Shown: positions 20,813 through 32,263 of the stretch, in pieces | Layout of the letters: each line of letters opens with the position of its first letter | Position numbering within the stretch: position 1 is the first letter of the stretch | Origin: Hericium rajendrae | Lineage: Eukaryota > Basidiomycota > Agaricomycetes > Russulales > Hericiaceae | Assembly (NCBI GenBank): GCA_033439255.1 | Contig: CM065879.1 | Span: 1,902,501 to 1,966,500, forward strand | Direction of reading: 5' to 3' | Length of the DNA: 64,000 nt | Position numbers and translations under genes: made by a program | The notes under the pieces: model-generated | What the model was told of the DNA's origin: nothing | Database searches by the model: none | Seen by the model: the letters and a program-made list of their open reading frames with translations, nothing else

Positions 20813-21577
20813 TTACAAGGACGCCTCTGACTTCCTTGCGCTAGGTAAGCGGAAGTGTGAGCGGGGGGAAAAGGTTGGAAGTATGCAGCAGACCGTAGCA
20901 GTTTCCGCATGGAATTGTTGTAGCGACATGGTTTTGTTCTTTTTACGGTTCGGAGGGGATGGAGATGGAGAGGTCGCGGCTGGGGCAGCAGTCTTTGCAG
21001 CAGAGCGAGTGCGTTTAGACATAGGGCAGATAAAAGACAGTGCGTAGATATCAAGAAAGTAAGGAGCATGTTTGGGAGTAGATAGGGAGTAACGAAGGGA
21101 TGGACGGGTTTTTATATTCTTTGGGAGCACAGATGGGAAACGGGGGTCCAGTTGGGGTAGAGCAACGAGGTCAGTTCTAGCATGGGTGGCAGGTTCGATA
21201 GAAGGAGATGTAGCATATGGTGAACCTTTAGAGGCATAAGGCAGTAGGAATAATATCAGAGCTGCAAGAGGCTGGAACGTCGGTCGAGACAGGTGGTTGA
21301 GGAGAGACCGCGGAGATTTGACTAGGAAAAGGAAAACTGGGACGGCGTTATGGGTAAGGAGAGCACATGCACATGGGATACCGAACTCATCTGACGCAGC
21401 GGAGGAGGAGGAGGCACAGCACATACGTTCTGGGCATTGATAGGCGGTAGGCCAAGACGCGAATGCGTCGGAGATGATCAAGACAACCTCGGAAGGCAAG
21501 GAATGGTGTGAATGATAATGACGTGGGGAGTGGGCATTGTCAATATGAGCATGTAGTTGTGGAGGAGGTGGAGGCAT
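20813..21577 (-). CDS. Doubtful ORF, 254 codons, unrecognised
   Basis: This open minus-strand frame begins in a Pro/His-rich stretch. It has one more ordinary block (EVVLIISDAFASWPTAYQCP) and a Lys/Arg-rich segment (MSKRTRSAAKTAAP, SPPNRKKNKTMSLQQ) that could start a shorter protein near 21025. No family is recognised and no intron or promoter evidence supports it. It may be decayed transposon sequence, as it adjoins repeat copy B. Confidence 0.3.
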   Translation of the reverse strand: MPPPPPQLHAHIDNAHSPRHYHSHHSLPSEVVLIISDAFASWPTAYQCPERMCCASSSSAASDEFGIPCACALLTHNAVPVFLFLVKSPRSLLNHLSRPTFQPLAALILFLLPYASKGSPYATSPSIEPATHARTDLVALPQLDPRFPSVLPKNIKTRPSLRYSLSTPKHAPYFLDIYALSFICPMSKRTRSAAKTAAPAATSPSPSPPNRKKNKTMSLQQFHAETATVCCILPTFSPRSHFRLPSARKSEASL

Positions 21578-21875
21578 AGGGTAGTAGTGCAGCAGGGGTT
21601 AGAGAAGCGCCAGGAGGAAGACGCGGGGGGTTTGGTATCCGCCGGAGAAGGTCAGGGTAGGGTTAGGGTTGAGTAGGACAGAACATAATGACAGTAGGCG
21701 ATTAAGGTCTGGGCAAGATCGTTGTATCGTACTTCAGGAAAAGGGAAGGTGGGGGTGGCGGTCATAAAGTTAAAGAGGCGAATTCAGCGGAGATATATAC
21801 TTAAGCGAAAGACGTTATAAGGGGGGCATCAGGGTAGGGCGTCTAATAGTCAGACAATTTCGCCGTCTTCCTACC

Positions 21876-22559
21876 ATGGTTTCTAGGCAGGAACTTTCAC
21901 TGGATATCTTGCCGGCACCGGATCTGCCGGGTATCAATGATTCTCACCCCATCAGCTTCATCGAGCGGTCGATGGGTTGGCACTTAAGCGTGTCTGGGCC
22001 AATGCCGGAGCAGCCGTTAGAGGAGGGGGTACAGGCAAGGACCATCATCCTTTCTACCGCAGGATCATTGGAGGCACGAGACGTATACCACAATGGGGCC
22101 ACACATTGGATCGTGACCAGGCCAGCATCAGAGGCGTACTGCGATGGCTTGTGCTTGATCTGGGAGCATGACGGTGAAAGGTATTATGGACGGGTTGAGT
22201 ATGAGCGGGGTGGGGAATGGGGGTACTGCTGCTTCTGGCTCACCGTCGGCTGGGGTGGTGTCCTGCAGTACATCACCTGCCTTTGGTGCCCTCTGATCTG
22301 GTGCAAGACGGGGGTCACAAGCATGCACATCGCATTAGGGCCAGCGACAGGCGAAGGTTGGGCTAAATTTAACCAGTCCTTCCTCGTCAGTGTAGCGGTC
22401 TTATTGGGGTCAGACGGCAAGGAGTCATACCACGGGACCCTCCCGGCATCGGACACGACGACGTTGGAGGTGAGTAGTTGGGAGGAGGATGAGGAGGTGG
22501 AGATGGGATGCGTGGGGAGGTTATTCGCGATGCTGCGAAGCATATTTCAACGCGATTAG
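21876..22559 (+). CDS. Hypothetical protein, 227 aa
   Basis: An ATG in good context (ACCATGG) opens 227 codons without introns. The product is acidic and Trp/Gly-rich, with a Trp/Cys cluster (WGGVLQYITCLWCPLIWC, near residues 125-145) and an acidic tail (SSWEEDEEVEM). I do not recognise it. Its position in a repeat-rich tract with no supported neighbours makes a transposon relic possible. Confidence 0.4.
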   Translation: MVSRQELSLDILPAPDLPGINDSHPISFIERSMGWHLSVSGPMPEQPLEEGVQARTIILSTAGSLEARDVYHNGATHWIVTRPASEAYCDGLCLIWEHDGERYYGRVEYERGGEWGYCCFWLTVGWGGVLQYITCLWCPLIWCKTGVTSMHIALGPATGEGWAKFNQSFLVSVAVLLGSDGKESYHGTLPASDTTTLEVSSWEEDEEVEMGCVGRLFAMLRSIFQRD

Positions 22560-23395
22560 TGCCTATCAGTGAGTCACGATCGTCGATGTCAGATGCAGGT
22601 GCTAACGGCGCAGATCGATAGCAGTAGGCTGGAAACAGACTGTCAATACCTGTTCGTTGTCCGGATGTTATATTGTCGTTCGTTTCAGTAAGTCAACGGG
22701 CTTAATTCGGTGACGTCGGCTTATGGTCGGGTTTAGACTATGTGCGTGCATTTGTTTACCTGATCACGTGATGCGATGTGCTGGCGGTTGGATTTGTTGG
22801 CCTCAGGCGGCTGGGGGGGATCGGTGCAGAGAGTATGGGCAGGGGAGGCAGGGTAGGTCGTCGCCAGCATAGGGTCAGTTCGGCAGGTGGCAGATCATGG
22901 ACGCACATTCACAATCATTCATACTATTCTGTCATTGTTACATGGAGAGAAAAGCCATTTGTGGTAGGACTTTTGCGGGTATAGGGAGTAGGTCGCTAGA
23001 GTAAGGAATGGGTGATCTGTTAGCCTAGCTTTCAGCATGGTGGAAGGCCAGAGAGGGTCAGGGAGTAGGACAGCCTGATTATAAGTGCGACAACTGGAAT
23101 TTAGGCGCGTCACGCTCTGTCTTGGGTGGTCGTGTACGGATGATCGTTGTACTTTGCCGTTTTACGGGCATGGGGACTTAATGCAGGTCGAGTAGGCCCA
23201 ACTCAGATCGCTGTGGTATTCAGCATCGTCGTAATTGACCGTCGAAACTGCCCTTGCATGCTTGGGGCGAAGCGTGGGAAACCGGACCATGGTGGTGGTT
23301 TGGGTGCAAGGAGTCCCCCCCGTCATGCTCTTCGGTACCGCCGTGGCGCTCAGGTTTTTGCTCACCTAGTCTGGATAGCGATGCGATGCTATGTT
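22560..23395. other. No supported gene
   Basis: Only short ORFs are present and none has coding character that I can defend. Confidence 0.55.
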
Positions 23396-23861
23396 TACTT
23401 CATCCTGGGACACCTCGGAAACGGCCGGGCCACAGTCCCCCAGGGACCTCGGGCGCTCGACGCGTCCGGCGCGTCCGCCAGCGAGCCGCTTGCGTAAGCA
23501 CCCGCTTCCCTTCCTCCTGCGCTGTCACCAGCGCGTCGCACCCATGCCGCCGTTGATGCACCTCCCTTGCTCCCTCGCCCGTCGATGGCGATCTCGCTGC
23601 ACGAGGCTTGTGGGGGACTTCTCCTTGCACGCCTCCAGCGATTTCGAGCGAAATCCGACCGCTGGATCACGCTCCACGGCGCGTCCACCATCGGCGCTGC
23701 CCTGCGCTGTCCACTCCACCTTGTTATGCAAGCTCCCTCTTCACGCGTCCCCTCCTCGGCTCCCCCACCCTCGTCCGCTGTCACCTCCCCCTCGGTCCGT
23801 CGCTCCTACATGCGCATCACGGCCACCCCTGGGTGTCCCAAGAAAAAGTCGAGGGTTTAGA

Positions 23862-23920
23862 TTTCCATGGGACACGCTGTTTCTCGCGGGGCACGCCCTT
23901 GCTAGCGTGTCCCATGGAAA
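23862..23920. repeat. Perfect 17-bp inverted repeat containing TGGGACAC
   Basis: TTTCCATGGGACACGCT at 23862-23878 and its exact complement at 23904-23920 flank a 25-base loop. The 8-mer TGGGACAC or its complement also occurs at 23406, 23833 and 23940, and at 29705, with a palindromic variant (TGTCCCTGGGACA) at 29651. Confidence 0.85.
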
Positions 23921-23949
23921 GTCGGATTGCTGCAGCCCATGGGACACCG

Positions 23950-25021
23950 TCCTATTTTTGGTAAGGTCTCCCCCTTCTCTCTCCATGTCACATCAGTCCA
24001 CTGATGCTGGCCACCATCCCTTGTCGGCTAGCCTCCTCCTCCATCTCTCTTGCCTCCACCCTCCTCGTCGGCCCACCTCACTCTACGTGCCTGCTGTCTG
24101 GCCATCCCCACTCCTCCCAGCCCTCTTTCACTTGCCTCCTCACTGCCACCTTCCACTGCTCTACCCGCAGCAGCCACAGTGCACTGTCCTGAGCATGGCC
24201 TCGACTCTCGACACTGCACCAGGCTCTTTCTCGCGCTAGCGTGTGACGACACATCCCAGCGACAGCACTCAAGACCGTTGTCAAGACCATCTGTGAGCGA
24301 CACATACTCAAACATGGACACCGGGTGCACCGTCGGCCAGGGGATGTTCACCTCGAGCTCTGCGCTGGGGCTCCCCATGCGTGCGTGGGCATCCCACCAT
24401 GCAGCCGCCGGCACCAATGCATGCCTGCGACCTGCCGCTGATACCGTGCCTACATTGAAGGTGGCCGCACCAATCGAGATGCGACCGGGTACAAGGAAGT
24501 GTCGAGGCACCGGGGGGGCGTGCTACATGCCAGGGACATGCCCGGATGGCTAGACGGGGTGTGCAAATGGCGGGAGATGGACAGGGGGATGTAGGTTGGC
24601 TGACGCGCAGCAGGCAGCCTCGCCGACGTGGACCATGGAGTTGTCCTGGTGCAGGGCACGGGCGTTAGCATCATTCGGGTATGTGCGTCGGGCAGGGGCA
24701 GCGATCTTCACGATCACAGACATCCCCGGCAATAAGAGAAAATGCGATGCGGGCACGTGTTTTGCGAGACCCGTGTACGCATGCATGCGTCGTGTCGCGC
24801 ACCAGCATGGAGGTGACAGGCCTTCGTCTGCAGTGACGGAGATGATTAATTACATCATGTGCATCCAGATAATGGTAAAGGCATTACTAGCACATATCAG
24901 GACATACATACGGGGGACGGAGGTTTGGTTATAACTTACATGTCGTGGGAAGCTTGCCCCCTTGACATTGGCAGGCGGCGGCGACGTGCAGCTGACACCC
25001 CTCCTGATCCTGACCACCATC
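23950..25021. other. Region upstream of the recombinase gene; only doubtful ORFs
   Basis: There are two minus-strand frames, 24240-24510 and 24553-24786, of moderate composition (for example FNVGTVSAAGRRHALVP and LLLPGMSVIVKIAAPARRTYP). They are separated by stops. They could be remains of a gene divergent from the recombinase, but I cannot assign them. Confidence 0.4.
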
Positions 25022-26723
25022 ATGGCTGTTGACCAGCAGAGCGATGCAGTGGTCCCTCATGGACAGCGACAACAGGAGCGGCAGGTTTCTGTCATCGAGA
25101 GGACGGTACGTTCTCGAGCATGCTCCTTCTTGATGTTGTGCTCCTGACTGACATCTGCACGGGGCGCTTTCGTGCGCCTGTTCCTCCCTCTAGGTTGCTG
25201 ATGAAGAGCACAAGCTGGAACTTGAGGAGTCAGATTCCCTCCTCGAGAACATCGACACCCTCTTGAAGGAGTCCATGGAGGACTTCCCAGACAATGACAA
25301 GTCCGAGATCGTGTCGTACGCGGCACAAATCGCACGCACAGCCATCACGGAGGACACGCGCATGGGGCACTTGCGGTATGTGAGCGCTGCGAGCAATCGG
25401 CAGCCACGGCCTTCTGACGGCAATTTTGCAGCATCATCAAGGTGTACGTCCTGTTCCACTTAAAGAACAACCCGAACTGGGACCCGAAGGCGATCATGAG
25501 GGACACACCGTACGATATCTGCAAGTTCATTACGCAGAAGTGTGGCCCGCGTGAGGAGGGCTACGAGGGCAGACGGGTGAGCTGCCGCACAACTGCGTGT
25601 GATGCTGTCGCGCTTCGCTAATTGCCCATGCTTGTACAGTACTCGACGGCCGTGTCGACGCACGCGGCGCTCACCTTGTGGTATCGCAACATACGCCCGA
25701 ACGGCAACAGCTCGGTTGAATGGTGCTGCGATGATGCCACGGGCATCTGGCAAGGATTGCCGACGCGCGTGCGTGTCGTCTCCCAGTTCATGGTTGGCCT
25801 CGAGAAGACGAAGGCACGGGTGGGTGAGATCTCGCAGTCAGCATGGGCACTGTCGCTCGACGACATGCACCGGCTTTACGACCTCTGTGTCGAGATGCCT
25901 GCCTCAGACAGCGACTGGCGCTGGGGCATGGTGTGCTATGTAAGTTATTGAGCCCACCACGCCCCGCCGCTCTTCGATCAAGCTCAACTGACAGCTTCAT
26001 GCAGGCAGCCTACCTCTTCACATTCCTGATGCTCCTCCACATTGACGAGGCGACGAAGATCCACTTTGAGGGCCTTAACGTGATCCCCGGCAAACGTGTG
26101 TCCTTGCACCATTTGCAGTGCTATGACTCCATTTGCTGACTTGCTCTTTATTTTTTTGAGCAGGAGAGTGGCTCGAGGTCGGGCTCTGGACGCGCAAGGA
26201 GCAGCAGACGGGCATACAGCACAGCTGGCGGCTCTATGCGAATGATGAGGACCCCAAGCTCTGCCCGATGCGAGCAATGATCCGCCTCGCAATGCTGTAC
26301 GGAGAGGACCTCGACCCGACGGGTCCGCTCTTCATCAAGGTCAGCAAGCATGGCACGGTCCTCTGGGGGGAACCGGTGGTGAGTGCTGGCCATTGCAGTC
26401 TCGGTGTGCATGTTCTCGCGGCCTCAGTCGCTGATAGCACCTTCCAGACGAACAGCCTGCTCAGCCGCGCCCTCACCAATGACCTGTAAACCCTCGGCTA
26501 CCTCTCCTGGCCGCTGTACGGCACCCACTCGTTCCGGCGTGGTGGCTGCCAGCACCGCATCAAGGATGTCGGCTGGACGGTTGACATGGTCGCCGCCTGG
26601 GGTGGCTGGTCACAGGTCGAAGCACTCACGATGTTCAGGTACTTCTATTCGCCCAACGACAACCATGAGCACATGGTCGAGTACAACCGCAAGCGTCCGA
26701 AGCGGCGCAAGATTATGGCCTAG
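25022..26723 (+). pseudogene. Crypton-like tyrosine recombinase (nonsense-mutated)
   Basis: Seven exons with consistent GT-AG phases (25022-25105, 25194-25375, 25432-25576, 25640-25939, 26005-26095, 26164-26378, 26448-26723) give 430 codons. The C-terminal part has the tyrosine recombinase pattern: box II HSFRRGG, then AAWGGWSQ, then MFRYFY with the candidate nucleophile Tyr, and a basic end RKRPKRRK. TAA at 26487-26489 interrupts exon 7 (NDL stop TLGYLSW; CAA is plausible), upstream of box II. In box I, LLHIDEATKIHFE has His where the catalytic Arg is expected. Crypton transposons move with such enzymes and lack terminal inverted repeats. No GCR1-type DNA-binding domain was seen. The gene converges on 26875-28615. 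Confidence 0.82.
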
Positions 26724-26874
26724 TTCATGCTTTAGCTGTAGTCTAGGCTAGTTGCACTTGTCGACCCTTGTAGTTAGCTTAGTAGCTCTTCGAAATGAGA
26801 ATTACTCATATTATGATTATGCACAAAAAGACTACACTAAGCATTAATTAAGTTTACACATTGTCCCCATCAGT

Positions 26875-28615
26875 CTATGATGCAGATGAGCTGCGTTGTC
26901 CAGGTGGGCCGTAGTACTCCTTGCCAATCGCGCGCCAGATCTCCCACTGATTGGCATTGCTCCACCTCTCTTTCCACCTCTCGGTTGAAAATGTACCCAT
27001 ATGTGGGTCCACATACTCGTGCGCCCGCATCTCATCCCGTATATCATCCAACATATGCCGGATGGCCTCGGCAACCAGACGGAGTGGCCGCAGATCCCTC
27101 CCGGTGTCCCCTCCCTTCTTCAGCTTCCGGGGCTCGACTGTGAAGAATGCAAAGAAGCGGTCCTTGTCACCGCTGAACTCATCCATGAGCTGCTCGTGAA
27201 GGCACTCGTGACGGTTCACGGTCACCTTGAGGCAATCCCATGCAACCTGGTTCACGACCTTGCGCTGACCAGGCGGCGGCCCATAGAGCTCCCGCATCTT
27301 CCGGACGGTGCCATCCTCGACCTGCTTGATCACATCTCGCAGATCGACAGCTTGCCGCAGCCGCTGGATGTTGGCCTGGGTCGCATCGAGCACTTCCGTG
27401 TCCCTCGATGTTGATGGTTCCGGTGCATGTGACGGCCGTTGTGGCTCTATGACTGCAGGCACTGGCTTGTGCATGGACAAATCAGGTGCGCGCACACTGC
27501 CATCTGCCATCCCTCCACCTAACGGAACCTGGACCGGTACCCTCGGAGGTTGGGCATCACATGCTGGTGGCATGACAATTGGTTGCCATGGCCCAACTCA
27601 TGCACCGTAGAATGGCAAGGGTGTTGTCGTGGCTGCAAGCTCCATTGCTCGTGCGTTGAGGCCACCCATCCCAAACGGGCTGCTGGCGAGAGCCGAGGCA
27701 GCAGGTGGTGGCGGCGGCAGTGGCGGCGGCAGTGGCACAGAACGATGGCTTGAGGGCAGCGGCTGTGAAGACAGCCGCGAGGGGACAGCGCTCGCACCCT
27801 GGAGCACACTCTGTGAACAAACCAAGGTGAGTAAGGCCCGGCCATCGTTCTTGCCTCGCACAGAAGGAATGAACTCACCGGCGCAGCCACGCAGCATGTG
27901 AGCAGCTGCTGTAAATGGCTTGCAGCAATTGCGTCACCCCGCAATGCCGCTCCCATCAACGCAGATGCAGCCTCATCTACAATGTGCTCGCCCTTGCATT
28001 TGGGCAAAGCACCACTATTGTCGACCTCGGGCACGACCCGCGTGCTCATTGTATCACCTCGAACGGTGAGGCCCTTCAGGCGGCTGAGCACATGCTCGGC
28101 CTCTTGCAGGAATGCGCACTGGGAGCGGCTGGGCCGGGATGCGTCGCTGGTGCCATCGGCGGCACAGTCATCACCTGTGGCGGGGGACAGATCGGGTGCC
28201 CGGTGAGCATGGTGCTCTTCTTCGATAGAGAAGAGTGTGAGAATTACTTACCGGTGTCGGCGTCAGGTGGGCACAGCGTGAATGCATGCCCCACTCTCAC
28301 GCTGTCATGCCACTCCCGTCCAAGTGCGCGCAGATGGGACCACTGCCGCTTCTGGATGCTCTTATCCATGGTGAGTGGGCCTGCAGGCATTGGCGCCGTG
28401 GCGGCGGCAACAGAGAGGTCGATCTTGAAGTGCTCGGCCAGCTTCTTCTGCAGGTCGGCCTTCTTCCCCTCCTTCGTCAACACTTTCTTCCCCTTCCCTC
28501 TCCCCGCCTCCTTCCCTGCTGCACTATTCACTCCATCGATCCAGCACTTCAGCTGATCGATCTTCGCATTCAGGATCGTGGTCGCATTCAGCTGCGATGG
28601 AACGGCAACCACCAT
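26875..28615 (-). pseudogene. Unrecognised gene convergent with the recombinase (nonsense-mutated)
   Basis: Three exons (28252-28615, 27879-28174, 26875-27810) splice in phase into 532 codons. Residues about 15-70 (LNAKIDQLKCWIDGVN...VLTKEGKKADLQKKLAEHF) resemble a SAP-type DNA-binding motif. A Pro-rich middle and an alpha-helical C-terminal part (KDRFFAFFTVEPRKLKK, MLDDIRDEMRAHEY, STERWKERWSNANQWEIW) follow. TGA at 27598-27600 breaks exon 3 (PFYGA stop VGPWQP), where CGA is plausible. The 3' ends of this gene and the recombinase are 150 bp apart. I infer that it belongs to the same mobile unit as a DNA-binding partner; the function is not established. Confidence 0.65.
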
Positions 28616-28619
28616 TGCT

Positions 28620-29841
28620 GTAAATGAACCGCACAAGGATGGTGCCGAGGACGGTGCGCGTGCGTTCAGTTCGTCGTCGTGCAGCACTCGTTATATGTAC
28701 GTCGTCTGACTCCCACTCAGGATCGCTTGCGTGTTTCCTCTCGTGCAGCGTGGCTGTCAATGGGGGCTCGCAACGGGGGCTCGATCCCTCGATCCCTTGT
28801 CCTTGACAGGTGAAGAGTGCGTGAAATGTCGCGCGTAGCGTTTTCGGGCGCGTGCCTAGCGTGAACTCAACGGGGGGTCGGGTGTCGGCTGGCGCGGGTG
28901 CGGGGTTTTCGACGAGAATGGGTCACGGGTGTGGTGTACGGCTGCGACGGCCATCGAGAGCTCGAGTTGAGTGGTAGGAATTAAATAGGAGCACGGTGAT
29001 AATGATTATATGTAACTAGGTAGAATGGGGGAAGCGTGGGGCAGCACTGTGCATGTGGGGTACGATGTGTGCGACGAAAACTCGACAACTGGCGGTGGCA
29101 GCGCAAGCGCAACGAACGATGAGAGCGACAATAGAGAAAAGGGGAAGGGAGCCGCGCTCCCTTCAGCAGTCAGTAAGTACTATAGGCGGGCCATTGTCAC
29201 ATCGCGCCGGCCGCGACGTGACTCGGACGGTGCGTTCGAGACACGCATCCTGGCGCGCAACTCGCGTCGTCCAGACGTATAGTACCATATCGTACGGGCG
29301 GGCGGCCATGTCACAATGCGCGCAAAAATGCGCTGGCCACGATGCGACTCGGACGGCGCACTTGCGACATGTCCTGGCGCCGACGTTTCGCGTCCTCCAG
29401 GCGGGGCATGGCGGGGCAGGCAGGCGGGGCACGCGGGGCAGACGGGGCAGATGCGACTCGAACGGGGTCGTTGCCGTGGGTCACATCACGCTCTTGGGCG
29501 CAAACGCGCCCGGCGACGCCGGCGCACCGGGGCAGGTACAGGCTCGAAACGCGCTGTCTCAGCGCAAAATGTGCTGAGACGGGCGGGAGTGCGGATGGGC
29601 AGCGCGAACACGCTGCGCGGGGTCGCGGCGGCGGAGGCAGACGGTTAACGTGTCCCTGGGACATGTTACGGCTCGAAACGCACGGGACCCGCGGCACAGC
29701 CACCGTGTCCCATGAAACCAAAGCAATGATAGGGACAACTGATAAGCAATCCACGTGATCGTGATTAAGAGTAAACAAACGTGTCGCGTCTATCTTGAGG
29801 ATGCGTCGTGCAGTTCACCGCAGAGGTATACGACCCAGCAC
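28620..29841. other. Intergenic region with degenerate repeats
   Basis: No credible gene is present. Between about 29200 and 29500, variants of GCGACTCGGACGGTGCG recur at irregular spacing with CpG-rich flanks. A GTGTCCCTGGGACA palindrome (29650-29663) and GTGTCCCA (29705-29712) lie just before the helicase gene. Confidence 0.5.
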
Positions 29842-32239
29842 ATGTCCGCGCCCGATGCAGGCGTCGAGCCGCATATTCTCAATCTTTTCACTACATTTTC
29901 ATCTTCATCCGGGCAGAGCTTCGTTCGCCAATGTCTCCGAACACTCCTTCCATTCGATCCACATGACTACCAGCTTCAAGGAGTCTGCCGCGTGCTCAAC
30001 GGTGTCGACTTAATTGCAATCACAGCGACTGGCGATGGCAAGACTGGATACTTCTACATGTTCATTCTAATGGTAATATATCTAGCAAAACATCCGCATC
30101 TCTGTCCGGCTGGCAAATCATTCCCAAATGATCCCGCAATCATTGTTATTTGCCCGACTAATGGAATAGAGGAGCAGATGGTGTGTTCAGTACAAGACCA
30201 CAATTTATCACTGGCTGACGTACCGACAGGCAGATAAGATGAGACAATTCGGGCTCGATACTCTCGCCATCAATGCGATCACTGTTCACAATGCCCGGCG
30301 GAAAGACGAAGATTTATGGATGAAGGCACGCACCGGTGTCTCAATGTTGATGATGTCGCCAGAGCAGCTGATTGGAAAGCCCTGTGCGGATCTGCTTGAC
30401 AACTCGACATTCTGGAACAGGGTGGTTGGCTTGGGGATAGATGAGTTACACCTCCTTTCATGGTGGGGCAAATCATTCTGCAAGGCATTTACGCAGATCG
30501 GGCTCATGCACGCGCGCCTGCCGTCGAATGCCGTTGTCATTGGAACATCTGCTACAGTCGCAGCGGGGAAACCGTACCAAGAGATTTGCAAGTTCCTGGG
30601 CCTACGGGAAGGCCAATTCCATTGTATACGCCGGTCCAATTTTCGCCCTGGGTTGCAACTCCTCCTCCGCAACCTCGAGAACGGCATCGGCGGGCGTCGA
30701 TTTCCTGCGCTTTTATGGACTCTGGAAAGCAATCGGAAGACGGTCATCTACTGTGCTACCATATCACTCACCTTTCGTGTAACACGCTATCTCTGGGTCT
30801 CCGCGACGGACAAGAGCAAGCTTTCGACTCGTATACGAATGTATACAGCCTTGAACTGGCCCTCATACAACGAAGCAACAAAGAAGCTTCTCTATAAGGA
30901 CCCATCAGTGAATATCACCATCGCAACAGCGGCTATGGCGGAGGGTATCGACGCACCTGACATTCAGGATGTGATCATCGTTGGCGAAGTCGCCGACCCG
31001 GACGAGGCTCATCAGTGATGGGGCAGGGCTGGACGTGATTGGGCGAAAGTCAAAGATGCACGAGGAATTATGTATCTCACCGGGTCCGCTCGGAAAAAGG
31101 CCGAGGCAATCCTGAAGGGAGCTCAAACCAGGGAGGAAGATGGGTCTGATTGTCAGAAGTCGAAGTCGAGCAGAAAGGGTCCGGAAATGTCACTCGGCAT
31201 GGCGCAAATGATCTGCGCATTGTGTTTGAGCGCCGAGCAAGACCGCTATTATGGCAATCCATCAGAGAACCCGGCATGCTTCTGCGAAACGTGTTCAAGT
31301 TCGCCGCCGCCCAGCCGCCGCTCGACTTGCAACTGCAGTCGTTGCATCCCCGAGATGCTCCCTCCAACTCCCAAGCCACCCGCCAATGAACCCAGCGGTC
31401 TCGCAGGAAAGCCAATACGTGCCAACCTCAAGGAAGAAGCTCGGTCACGACTACTGGCGCTCCATGCGGCGATATGGCGGGACGCGAGCGAGCGTGATCA
31501 TGGGAGTATTCCCATGGTCGCCTTCCTGCCAGACTCCGTCCTTGCCTCCATTATCAACAACTTCACTGCGCTTACCTCTCCTGACATCCTCGACACACTC
31601 ATTACATCAAAACGATACCTACAACCCCATGCCGCCCATTTGTGGTCAGTGATCTGTGAACTCAGATCACTCGCAGACGCACCAGCTAGGGGTGAACTGC
31701 CGCCCGCGAGTGATGCAAATATCTCTGTCACAGACGACATGATGCAAATTGATCCTGCAGAAGCGACACATGCGACACACACCTCCGACGAAACAGAGAT
31801 TATGGGACAACGGGAAGTTGAAACGGCTCGAACGCCATCACAAGTGGATACGATGACATCCACAAGCACAAAGCTGGGTCAAACGAGCGGTGGAGGCAAT
31901 CGAGGTACGTCCTGTCGCATTTCCTATAGACTATGCCCTGACATTGCCCCATAGACATTCCGGAGCATATGATGTTTTCATGGCAGCTGAATAGCAGGTG
32001 AGTCTGGATAGATGGACATAGATGGCTCATATTGAGTAGATTTTCATGTAGCGCGGAGGGGTCACAGGATAACGAGGTAGTAGATAGTCCGAGGGCCACA
32101 CCAAAACGGCGAGGTTCGAAGAGAGCATCGCAGCCCCGAAGTGCGAAGCGATCTCGTGTGCAGGTACGTTTGTCTCTAGCTGTTGAACGGATGAGATATG
32201 AGCTTACCACAGGCATACCAGGGAAAGGAAAATAAGTAG
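29842..32239 (+). pseudogene. RecQ-like DEAD/H-box DNA helicase (nonsense-mutated)
   Basis: Five exons (29842-30180, 30230-31904, 31955-31997, 32040-32163, 32213-32239) give 736 codons in phase. The helicase motifs are in order: DYQLQGV (Q motif), ATGDGKT (I), IDELHLLSWWG (II), GTSATV (III), KTVIYC (IV), ITIATAAMAEGIDAPDI (V) and HQ-stop-WGRAGRD (VI). TGA at 31016-31018 replaces what should be an Arg in motif VI (CGA is plausible), so the C-terminal 40% is lost. That part has a Cys-rich cluster (CALCLSAEQDRYYG...CFCETC...CNCSRCIP), probably zinc-binding, then a basic tail. This helicase type is common in Agaricomycetes. The gene ends 24 bp from the convergent DUF6589 gene. Confidence 0.85.
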
Positions 32240-32263
32240 GGGTACTTACAGACTTAATGTGAA

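Noticed and set aside
21650-21680. GGGTAGGGTTAGGG, telomere-like
   Set aside because: Only about two TTAGGG-type units; not an array and not at a sequence end.
26875-28615. GCR1_C DNA-binding domain expected for Cryptons
   Set aside because: The WKERWSNANQWEIW segment was considered, but the conserved pattern could not be matched.
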